From Amaricoccus macauensis_A (GTDB lineage: Bacteria; Pseudomonadota; Alphaproteobacteria; Rhodobacterales; Rhodobacteraceae): a stretch of DNA of 64,000 nucleotides. The translations under genes were made by a program, and so were the position numbers. The DNA is taken from the NCBI RefSeq assembly GCF_049800915.1, contig NZ_JBNAFY010000001.1, forward strand, positions 558,001-622,000, given 5' to 3'. The notes beneath the pieces were generated by a model. The model saw nothing but the letters and a program-made list of their open reading frames with translations. It had not been told where the DNA came from and made no database searches. Shown here piece after piece: positions 42,166-49,182 of this stretch; position 1 is the first letter of the stretch; every line of letters starts with the position of its first letter.

Positions 42166-42890
42166 GTCGAAACTCCGCTCAGCGCCTCGAAGAGCCGCGT
42201 CTGGGCCCGCAGGGTCATGGGGTCCCCGATGGCCCGGATCGGCGGCGCGGCAGGCGTGTCCATCTCGCGCAGTCCGTCTTCATCGAGGAGGAGTATCCGG
42301 TGGCCGATGCGCGCGGCCTCTGCCGGATCATGGGTGACGAGAAGCACGGTCCGCCCGGCAAGAAGCTCCACGCTCAGGTCCTGCATCTGCGCCCGCGTCC
42401 GCGCATCGAGCGCCGAGAAGGGCTCGTCCAGCAGGATCAGTGGCCGGTCCTCCATCAATGTTCGCGCCAGTGCGGCGCGCTGCCTCTGACCGCCTGAGAG
42501 TTGCGCGGGATGCTTGTCCGCGTGGTCCGCAAGGCCCACCCGTTCGATCAGCGCGCGCGCCCGGTCCGTGTCCGGTTTCTCGCCCCTGAGCGACGCGCCC
42601 AACAGCACGTTCTGCATCACGGAGCGCCACGGAAACAGCAGGTCGCTCTGGGCCATCAACGCAATCCGGCCCTCCAGCGGCGCCCCATCGTCCGCGCGCA
42701 CCGTCCCGCCGAAAGCGATGCCCGTAGGCAGGCCCGCGATCTGCCGCAGAAGGCTGGATTTGCCAACCCCTGAAGGTCCCAGCAGACAGGTCCACTCTCC
42801 GGGTCTGAGCGTGAAATTCAGGTGCGGAAAGAGCGGCTTGCCAGCGATGGTCGCGGAACCCTCTATACTGACGGTAGGCGCGGGCTGCAT
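42162..42890 (-). CDS. thiZ: ABC transporter ATPase, probable ThiZ
   Basis: This is the cytoplasmic ATPase of the pyrimidine importer, 242 residues. Walker A is GPSGVGKSS, the signature is LSGGQRQRAALAR and Walker B is LILLDEPFSALD. It abuts tenA by one base and overlaps thiX by four. The substrate is assigned by its place in a TPP-riboswitch operon. Confidence 0.88.
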   Translation of the reverse strand: MQPAPTVSIEGSATIAGKPLFPHLNFTLRPGEWTCLLGPSGVGKSSLLRQIAGLPTGIAFGGTVRADDGAPLEGRIALMAQSDLLFPWRSVMQNVLLGASLRGEKPDTDRARALIERVGLADHADKHPAQLSGGQRQRAALARTLMEDRPLILLDEPFSALDARTRAQMQDLSVELLAGRTVLLVTHDPAEAARIGHRILLLDEDGLREMDTPAAPPIRAIGDPMTLRAQTRLFEALSGVST

Positions 42891-43573
42891 CAGGGTTTAA
42901 GCCCCATCTCCCAGAAGCCGACCTCGAGCCGGGTCGCGTCCGCGAAGCGTTTGACAAGCCCCTGCCAGCGCGGCAGCGCAGCCCAGTCCGCCCCGAAACG
43001 GCGCTCGAGCGCCCCGTCGAGAAGCCCGCCTGCCGCGATGCAGGCGTCCTGATAGTCCTTGCCGCCGTAGGTCTCGATCCAGTCCCGGTAGGGTGTTTCG
43101 CCGGCCTCGCTCAAGAGCCTTGCGCCAATCTCGCCATAGCCGAGCACGCAAGGCGCCAGAGCCGCGAGCAGATCGAGATAGTCGCCCGAGTATCCTGCCT
43201 CGAGCACATAACGGGTATAGGCCATGTTCTCCGGGCGCTCGGGAGTGGCCGCCAGATCCGCCTCCGGAATGCCGGCTTCGGCGCAGGCGTGCACGTGAAG
43301 CTGCATTTCCTCGAGCAGCAGCACGCGCACGGTCTCGGCGGCGGCCTGCATCTCGGGCAGGGTCTCGGCCTTGACGATGGCAAGCGCCCAGGCGCGCGAG
43401 AAGTGGATCAGGAAGACATAATCCTGGCGCAGGTAGTGCAGGAACGCCTCCCGCGGGAGCGAGCCGTTCTTCAGCCCCTCGACAAAGGCATGGCGGGTAT
43501 AGGCCGGCCAAGCCTCCCCGGCGGCCTCGCGCAGAAGCGCGAAGGCGCGGCCATAGTTGGGCGCATCGCTCAT
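42890..43573 (-). CDS. tenA: aminopyrimidine aminohydrolase TenA
   Basis: This salvages degraded thiamine by hydrolysing aminomethylpyrimidine to HMP. It has 227 residues of all-helical fold. The conserved nucleophile Cys is in LAPCVLGYGEIG (near residue 137), and the acidic residue near the C-terminus is in RLEVGFWEMG. The motif LRQDYVFLIHFSRA is near residue 47. The Cys form marks the hydrolase type rather than catalytically dead relatives. It lies between thiY and thiZ. Confidence 0.93.
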   Translation of the reverse strand: MSDAPNYGRAFALLREAAGEAWPAYTRHAFVEGLKNGSLPREAFLHYLRQDYVFLIHFSRAWALAIVKAETLPEMQAAAETVRVLLLEEMQLHVHACAEAGIPEADLAATPERPENMAYTRYVLEAGYSGDYLDLLAALAPCVLGYGEIGARLLSEAGETPYRDWIETYGGKDYQDACIAAGGLLDGALERRFGADWAALPRWQGLVKRFADATRLEVGFWEMGLKP

Positions 43574-44514
43574 TCCGCAGTCACGTCGATTGCGATGTCG
43601 GAGACGGGATTGAGCGAGGGGATGAGCCCGGCTTCCTGCAGGAAGGCTTCGAACGCCTGGTAGCGACCTGCATCAAGCGCGGCCGGTCGCGTCGCGAAGC
43701 GGGGGTAGGTGTCGACCCAGGCCTTTTCGTTCAGCTCGTTCTGCAGTTCGGATGAGGTCGACGCAAAGATCTCCCAGGACTCCTCGGGGTGGTTGAGGAT
43801 GTATTGCGTCGCCCGCTCCGTCGCACCGAGGAACCGCGCGATCATTTCCTCGTCCATGGTCTCGGAATTCGCGACGTAGATCAGCTCGTCATAGGCCGGC
43901 AGGCCTTCTTCCTCGACGTAGAAGCAATGCCCCGGATGGCCCTCGATCTCCATCTGGTTCAGCTCGAAATTGCGGTAGGCCCCAATCACCGCATCGACCT
44001 GACCCGACATCAGCGAGGGTGAAAGCGCCCAGTTGACGTTGATGAGTTCCACGTCGTCCATGGTCAGGCCGTTGGCTTTCAGAAGCGATCCGAGAATTGC
44101 TTCCTCGACGCCGGAGACGGAATAGCCGACCTTCTTGTCCTTCAGGTCCGCAATGCTCTCGATGGGGCCGTCTTCCTGCACAAGGAGGCAGTTGAGCGGC
44201 GTCGCGACGAGCGTGCCCACGCGCTTGAGCGGCAGGCCCTGGTGGATCTGGAGATGAAGCTGCGGCTGGTAGGACACTGCGAGGTCCGCGCGCCCTGCGG
44301 CGGCCATCTTCGGCGGGTCGGCCGGGTCGGCAGGCGGGACGATCTCGACCTCGAGCCCGGCCTCCGCGAAGAAGCCCTTTTCGTCGGCCAGGATGATCGG
44401 CCCGTGGTCCGGATTGATGAACCAGTCGAGCACGAGGGTGATCTGGTCCTGGTCCTGCGCGCTGGCGGGCAGGGCAAGGGCCGTGGCAAGCAGCGCGGCG
44501 GTGAGACGGGTCAT
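43570..44514 (-). CDS. thiY: periplasmic HMP-precursor binding protein (THI5/NMT1-like)
   Basis: This binds the pyrimidine precursor for the ThiXZ importer. It has 314 residues. A signal peptide (MTRLTAALLATALALPASA) precedes LVLDWFINPDHGPIILADEKG (quoted in part), the hallmark start of THI5-like domains. The late segment GYSVSGVEEAILGSLL lies near residue 128. The start at 44514 overlaps the thiE stop (TGATG). It overlaps tenA by four bases. Confidence 0.92.
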   Translation of the reverse strand: MTRLTAALLATALALPASAQDQDQITLVLDWFINPDHGPIILADEKGFFAEAGLEVEIVPPADPADPPKMAAAGRADLAVSYQPQLHLQIHQGLPLKRVGTLVATPLNCLLVQEDGPIESIADLKDKKVGYSVSGVEEAILGSLLKANGLTMDDVELINVNWALSPSLMSGQVDAVIGAYRNFELNQMEIEGHPGHCFYVEEEGLPAYDELIYVANSETMDEEMIARFLGATERATQYILNHPEESWEIFASTSSELQNELNEKAWVDTYPRFATRPAALDAGRYQAFEAFLQEAGLIPSLNPVSDIAIDVTAE

Positions 44515-45128
44515 CAATAATCCTCCGTGGCGAATGTTGTCGTTGCAGCGACCCATTCCCGCACGCGGGCCTCCGGGTCCTTGTTGAGCGTGATGTCGGT
44601 GACGACCGAAATGATGTCGGCACCTGCGCCGAAAACGAGATGCTGGCGTTCGACCCGCATGCCACCAATGGCGCATAGCGGAATGTCCCCGATCGCTTCC
44701 TTCCATTCCGTCACCCGCTCGAGGCCCTGTTGATGCCAGCGCATCTTCTTCAGGATCGTGGGGTAGACGGGGCCGAGCGCGATGTAGTCGGGCTCAAGCG
44801 CGAGCGCGCGGTCGAGTTCGATATGGTCGTGGGAGCTGATCCCGAGCTTGAGGCCTGCATCCCGGATCGCGCCTACGTCCGCCTCGTCGAGGTCTTCCTG
44901 GCCCAGGTGGACGAACTCGGCCTCCTCCTCGATGGCCATCTGCCAGTGATCGTTGATCACCAGTGTGGCGCCATGCTCGGCGCAAAGGTCGAGACTTTCC
45001 CGGATCTCGGCGCGGATCTCTTCCTCGGGACGATCCTTCACACGCAGTTGAGCGAATTTCACGCCCAGCGGAAGCATGCGGGCGAACCAGTCCGCACTGT
45101 CGAAAATCGGGTAGAAACGGTCGATCAT
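44514..45128 (-). CDS. thiE: thiamine phosphate synthase
   Basis: This joins HMP-PP and the thiazole phosphate to make thiamine phosphate. It has 204 residues of TIM barrel. The motifs are LVINDHWQMA, FVHLGQEDL, GISSHDHIE, YIALGPVYPT and LCAIGGM. The ATG at 45128 overlaps the thiG stop by ATGA. An ATG at 45137 is possible. It lies mid-operon. Confidence 0.92.
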   Translation of the reverse strand: MIDRFYPIFDSADWFARMLPLGVKFAQLRVKDRPEEEIRAEIRESLDLCAEHGATLVINDHWQMAIEEEAEFVHLGQEDLDEADVGAIRDAGLKLGISSHDHIELDRALALEPDYIALGPVYPTILKKMRWHQQGLERVTEWKEAIGDIPLCAIGGMRVERQHLVFGAGADIISVVTDITLNKDPEARVREWVAATTTFATEDY

Positions 45129-45904
45129 GCGAGCCATGCCTTTCCTATGACCGGCGTCGAGGGGGAAGCCATGTCACGCGGCTCCATCGGATCGGCGTCA
45201 CGGGCAAGCGCGCCTGCCTCGATCGCGCGCGAGAAGGCCCGCGCCATCGCGGCGGGGTCACCCGCCTTGGCGACGGCAGTGTTGAGCAGGATCGCGTCGA
45301 AGCCCATTTCCATGGCAGCCGCCGCCTGCGAGGGCAGGCCGAGGCCCGCATCGATCACCAGTGGAATATCCGGGAAATGCGCGCGGAGCGTCCTGAGCCC
45401 ATAGACGTTGTTGAGCCCCAACCCCGATCCGATGGGCGCACCCCAGGGCATCAGCACCCGGCAGCCCGCCTCGACCAGACGTTCGCAGAGTACCAGATCC
45501 TCGGTGGTGTAGGGAAAGACCTCGAAGCCATCATCCGTCAGGATGCGGGCGGCTTCCAGCAGCCCGAACGGGTCGGGCTGAAGCGTGTCGGTATGGCCGA
45601 TCACCTCGAGCTTGATCCAGTTGGTCTCGAAGACCTCGCGCGCCATATGCGCAGTCGTCACCGCTTCCTTCACCGTATGGCAGCCGGCAGTGTTGGGCAG
45701 AACCCGAACGCCAAGATCCTGTATCAGCTTCCAGAAATCATGACCTGCACCACCTTCACGCCGCAGCGAAACGGTCGCGACACCAGCACCCGACGAGCGG
45801 AACGCCTCGGCGAGGATTGCCGGCGAGGGGTATTGCGCCGTCCCGAGCATCAGCGGGTTCGGCAGGGTGACACCGTAGAAGTCGCGCCTTGCGGTTTCTC
45901 CCAT
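45125..45904 (-). CDS. thiG: thiazole synthase
   Basis: This makes the thiazole ring from 1-deoxyxylulose phosphate, dehydroglycine and ThiS thiocarboxylate. It has 259 residues of TIM barrel. The Schiff-base lysine is in NWIKLEVIGH (near residue 98). The phosphate-binding segments are GAPIGSGLGLNN and DAGLGLPSQA. It follows thiS by one base and overlaps thiE by four. Confidence 0.95.
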   Translation of the reverse strand: MGETARRDFYGVTLPNPLMLGTAQYPSPAILAEAFRSSGAGVATVSLRREGGAGHDFWKLIQDLGVRVLPNTAGCHTVKEAVTTAHMAREVFETNWIKLEVIGHTDTLQPDPFGLLEAARILTDDGFEVFPYTTEDLVLCERLVEAGCRVLMPWGAPIGSGLGLNNVYGLRTLRAHFPDIPLVIDAGLGLPSQAAAAMEMGFDAILLNTAVAKAGDPAAMARAFSRAIEAGALARDADPMEPRDMASPSTPVIGKAWLA

Positions 45905-45905
45905 G

Positions 45906-46103
45906 TCAGCCTCCCTGCATCGGTGACAGGATCTCGACCCGGTCGCCATCCGAGAGGCGGGTCTCGCCCCGCTCCGGGGCCGGCACGAAAGCGCCGTTCA
46001 CCGCCGTGGCGATCTTGCGCGGCCCGAAGCCACTCTCGTCCACCAGGGCCGCGAGCGTCTGTCCGGCAAACTCGCGGTCTTCTCCGTTAACCGATATCTT
46101 CAT
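45906..46103 (-). CDS. thiS: sulfur carrier ThiS
   Basis: This is a ubiquitin-like sulfur carrier of 65 residues. It starts MKISVNGEDREFAGQTLAAL and ends PMQGG, with the terminal Gly-Gly needed for thiocarboxylate formation. It overlaps the end of thiO by 17 bases and is followed at once by thiG. Confidence 0.94.
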   Translation of the reverse strand: MKISVNGEDREFAGQTLAALVDESGFGPRKIATAVNGAFVPAPERGETRLSDGDRVEILSPMQGG

Positions 46104-47067
46104 CGCAGAACTCCGGTCTTTCGCCTGCAATCGCCAGGTCCGCTACTTGGGCCGCGAGGGCAGGGGCGAGCAGAAACCCGTGGCGATAGAGGCCGTTGGC
46201 ATGAATGATCCCGCCGCGCCTGCGGATCCGCGGCAGGTTGTCGGGGAAGGCGGGGCGCGCATCGACGCCGATCTCGAGCACCTCCGCCTCGGCGAAGGCC
46301 GGATGCAGCGCATAGGCGGCAGACAGCATTTCGAGAAGCGATCGCGCAGTGATCCGGCTCCGCTCGCTTGCCTCGATCATCGTGGCGCCCAGCATGTAGA
46401 TGCCGTTCCCGCGTGGCACCACGTAAAGCGGGATGCGCGGATGCAGCAGCCGTACGGGCCGCGAGAGGTCCACATCCGGGCAGTGCAGGATCAGCATTTC
46501 GCCCTTCACGCCGCGCAGATCGTCGAGCATGTTGCGTGCGGCCAGTCCGCGGCAGTCGATCATTCCCGGGCCGGGTTCGGCCTCCTCGGTGCGGATCTCG
46601 ACGCCGTTCCCGATCAGCCGCGATCGCAGCGTGTCCAGCGCGTCGCGGGGCGCCAGATGGGCCTCGTCCCGGAAGAACAGGGCCTGATTGAAGCGCCCGG
46701 CCAGATCCGGCTCGAGGTTGGCAATCTCGTTGCCGCCGATCGTCTCGAAGCCGCTCGTGCGCCGCCCGAACCTGTCCAGTTCGCGCCTGTCCCGGGTCGG
46801 CGCGACCACGATCGTGCCGCCGCGCGTCACGTCAGCGCCATGGTTCTCCCACCAGTCTGCGGCGGCCTGCCCGTGTCGCAGAACCGGTTCCTCGGCGCTC
46901 TCCCTTTCACACCAGGGCGCAAGCATTCCGCCGGCCCACCAAGAGCAGGCATGTTCGCCCGGACCACCGCCTGCATCGATCACCGCGACATGCACACCGC
47001 GATCGGTCAGTTCGGTGGCCACGGCAAGACCCGCAACACCCGCTCCGAGTATGGTAAGATCAGGCAT
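46087..47067 (-). CDS. thiO: glycine oxidase ThiO
   Basis: This FAD enzyme oxidises glycine to the imine used by ThiG. It has 326 residues. The FAD motif is TILGAGVAGLAVATELTDRG at the N-terminus. The late segment RHGFLLAPALA near residue 300 is typical of the family. Its presence (rather than thiH) points to the aerobic oxygen-dependent route. It overlaps thiD by eight bases. Confidence 0.92.
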   Translation of the reverse strand: MPDLTILGAGVAGLAVATELTDRGVHVAVIDAGGGPGEHACSWWAGGMLAPWCERESAEEPVLRHGQAAADWWENHGADVTRGGTIVVAPTRDRRELDRFGRRTSGFETIGGNEIANLEPDLAGRFNQALFFRDEAHLAPRDALDTLRSRLIGNGVEIRTEEAEPGPGMIDCRGLAARNMLDDLRGVKGEMLILHCPDVDLSRPVRLLHPRIPLYVVPRGNGIYMLGATMIEASERSRITARSLLEMLSAAYALHPAFAEAEVLEIGVDARPAFPDNLPRIRRRGGIIHANGLYRHGFLLAPALAAQVADLAIAGERPEFCDEDIG

Positions 47068-47869
47068 ATTCGCGCCACATGCGATGAAAATGATGCACCG
47101 GCCCATGGCCATGACCGACGGCCAGATCATCAGCGGCGGTGATTGCTCCCTGAAGATACTGGTGCGCATGACGCACGGCAGCTTCCAGCGGCTGGCCGAG
47201 CGCAAGCCCGGACGCGATGGCCGCCGAGAGCGTGCAACCCGTTCCGTGGGTGTTGCGCGTTGCGAGCCGCGGGGCCGATAGCCGAATCGGAGCTTCTTCC
47301 CGCAGGATCAGGATGTCGGTGCAGGTCGCACCTTCCGCATGTCCGCCCTTCATCAGCACGGCCTTTGGCCCGCGTTCGAGAAGGGCCCGGCCTTGCGCCT
47401 CCATTTCCGTTTCCGTCCGCGCCGTGGCGGTCCCGAGCAGTCGCGCCGCTTCGGGCAGGTTCGGCGTTACCACGGCCGCAAGGGGAAGCAGCGTCCGGCC
47501 CAGTTCCTCGACGGCATCTTCCGCAAGCAGGGCGTGCCCCGATTTGGCGATCATCACCGGATCGACGACCACGGGCGCAAAGCGCCGTGCCAGAGCATCG
47601 GCCACGGTGCATATCACCTCCGGCGTTCCGAGCATTCCAATCTTGACCGCGCGCACGTCCATGTCGTCGAAGACGGCGTCGATCTGGGCTGTGATGATCT
47701 CGGTCGAAAGCCCCTCGATGCCGTTGACACCACGGGTGTTCTGCGCGGTGATCGCCGTGATGGCGGAGGTTCCGTAGACGCCAAGGGCGGAGAAGGTCTT
47801 CAGATCGGCCTGGATGCCCGCACCGCCGCCGCTGTCCGAGCCCGCGATCGTGAGTGCAACAGGATGCAT
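47060..47869 (-). CDS. thiD: hydroxymethylpyrimidine/phosphomethylpyrimidine kinase
   Basis: This phosphorylates HMP twice to give HMP-PP. It has 269 residues of ribokinase-like fold. The motifs are IAGSDSGGGAGIQADLKTF at the N-terminus, VVVDPVMIAKSGHALL near residue 105 and NTHGTGCTLSAAIA near 213 with the catalytic Cys region. It is the first gene of the operon, directly under the TPP riboswitch. Because it accepts HMP itself, it completes salvage of imported pyrimidine. Confidence 0.95.
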   Translation of the reverse strand: MHPVALTIAGSDSGGGAGIQADLKTFSALGVYGTSAITAITAQNTRGVNGIEGLSTEIITAQIDAVFDDMDVRAVKIGMLGTPEVICTVADALARRFAPVVVDPVMIAKSGHALLAEDAVEELGRTLLPLAAVVTPNLPEAARLLGTATARTETEMEAQGRALLERGPKAVLMKGGHAEGATCTDILILREEAPIRLSAPRLATRNTHGTGCTLSAAIASGLALGQPLEAAVRHAHQYLQGAITAADDLAVGHGHGPVHHFHRMWREYA

Positions 47870-47913
47870 GTCGTCTCCCCCAGTCTGATCGACCCGGGCG
47901 AAGAAACGCATGA

Positions 47914-47946
47914 AACGGAGATAAGGCCTCTCTCGGCTTATCCGTT
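47914..47946 (-). terminator. hairpin of the TPP riboswitch expression platform
   Basis: The arms 47935-47946 and 47914-47927 (AACGG and ATAAG pairing with CCGTT and CTTAT, with small bulges) form a stem between the aptamer and thiD, and a mild T-rich run follows. Its first arm overlaps the 3' edge of the aptamer, so ligand binding could decide whether it forms. Confidence 0.45.
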
Positions 47947-48018
47947 CCCTACGCCGGTACTGCCCGGATCAGGTTCGATGGGTCGGTGCGTGCACCTCTC
48001 AGCCCTACCGGGCACCCC
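47941..48018 (-). promoter_or_regulatory. TPP riboswitch (THI box)
   Basis: On the minus strand the conserved aptamer words appear in order: GGGGTGCCC at the start (48018), GGCTGAGAGG, ACCCATCGAACCTGATC, GGGCAGTACCGGCGTAGGGAA (described by its two halves GGGCAGTACC and GGCGTAGGGAA). These are the invariant CUGAGA and ACCUGAU features. It controls the whole downstream thiD-thiX operon, which it should repress when thiamine diphosphate is plentiful. Confidence 0.97.
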
Positions 48019-48047
48019 AACGGATTCCGCAAGCGTTAACACTTTGG

Positions 48048-48070
48048 TCCCCCTCCTGACAAGGGGGGGA
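48048..48070 (-). terminator. hairpin after the formate dehydrogenase operon
   Basis: TCCCCC pairs with GGGGGA and the inner CCT with AGG, with one bulged A, in the 60 bp between fdsD and the TPP riboswitch. There is no T-run, so it may be a Rho-assisted end or only a stable 3' end. Confidence 0.45.
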
Positions 48071-48079
48071 GGGCTTGCG

Positions 48080-48307
48080 CTAGGCCGCGGAGCGCGGGGG
48101 CTTCACGTTTCCGGCGGCCTTGAGCACCATGGGCGACAGTGTCGCTTCTCCGCTTTCAACCAGTTCGAGCAGTCTTTCCCGCATGTCCGTTGACCAGAAG
48201 TCATTAATGTGGTTCGCGATTCCAGAGGCACGCTGACCCTCCGGCTGGCTCTCGAAGAATGTGGCGATCTGGTTTGCCATGTAGATGAGCTTGGTATCAG
48301 GCGACAT
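48080..48307 (-). CDS. fdsD: formate dehydrogenase delta subunit
   Basis: This is a small protein of 75 residues (MSPDTKLIYMANQIATFFES at the start, INDFWSTDMRERLLELV in the middle), matching the FdsD family found at the end of fds operons. It associates with or helps assemble the NAD-dependent formate dehydrogenase. Its start overlaps the end of fdhD by 11 bases. Confidence 0.9.
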   Translation of the reverse strand: MSPDTKLIYMANQIATFFESQPEGQRASGIANHINDFWSTDMRERLLELVESGEATLSPMVLKAAGNVKPPRSAA

Positions 48308-49118
48308 GGGTTTCAGCTCCGGGCTCTATGCGATCGGGGTGAGTGAAGATATCGTTCCGGCCGTCCCGCCCTGCATGCACCAGCGTGATGCCCGCGGTCT
48401 CGGCGAGGCGAACGGCATGGGCCGTCGGAGACGAGACAGAAATCATGACCGGAACACCACCCACGGCGCATTTCTGAACAAGGTCGACCGAGATACGGGC
48501 CGTGACCACGAAAGCCCCGGTGGCACCGTCTGCTCCCGACCTGACGAGTGCACCCAGAAGCTTGTCGAAGGCATTGTGGCGACCGACATCCTCGCGGGCT
48601 AGCACGACACCTTCGCCGGGGCGGTAGAAGCCTGCGGCATGGGCGGCATGTGTTTCGTCGTGAAGCGGCTGGAGATCGCGCAATTCCGCGGGCGCACGGT
48701 GAATATCGCGTGTCGTGAAACGAACAGTGCTCCCGGATACGGGAACAATCGGGTGCAGCGCTTCGGAGAGGCTGTCGATCCCGCAAAGCCCGCAGCCCAC
48801 CGGGCCCGCCATGTGACGGCGCCTTGCCTCCATGGCCTCGGTGCGCTCGTCATCCAGCCAGAGCCGGGCCTCGATGCCCTGCGGCTGCGGTACGATCTCC
48901 AGGTCGCTGATCTGCTCGAGCTTGGTGATCGCATGATCCGAGAGCGCGAAACCCACCGCGAAATCCTCGAGATCAGCGGGCGACGCCATCATCACGGCCT
49001 GTGTCGTGCCGTTGTAGACGATGGCCACGGGCGTTTCCTCGGGCAGGGCGCGCATGGATGTCCTGCCTGAGCCGGTGGTGATCCGCACGGTGCGGGAGGC
49101 GGGGGGAATCAAACTCAT
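48297..49118 (-). CDS. fdhD: formate dehydrogenase sulfurtransferase FdhD
   Basis: This passes sulfur to the molybdenum cofactor of formate dehydrogenase, which is required for activity. It has 273 residues. The cysteine motif is GPVGCGLCGIDSL (near residue 117), and the VVLAREDVGRHNAFDKLLGA segment (read across 20 residues) is a family mark. The ATG at 49118 lacks a strong ribosome site, so a slightly different start is possible. In fds operons this gene is also called fdsC. It lies between fdsA and fdsD. Confidence 0.93.
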   Translation of the reverse strand: MSLIPPASRTVRITTGSGRTSMRALPEETPVAIVYNGTTQAVMMASPADLEDFAVGFALSDHAITKLEQISDLEIVPQPQGIEARLWLDDERTEAMEARRRHMAGPVGCGLCGIDSLSEALHPIVPVSGSTVRFTTRDIHRAPAELRDLQPLHDETHAAHAAGFYRPGEGVVLAREDVGRHNAFDKLLGALVRSGADGATGAFVVTARISVDLVQKCAVGGVPVMISVSSPTAHAVRLAETAGITLVHAGRDGRNDIFTHPDRIEPGAETHVA

Positions 49119-49182
49119 ACCGGGGGATATGGCGTGATCCGTCCCGGCCTCAAATAGGGCCGGGACAATCGAACGACATGGT

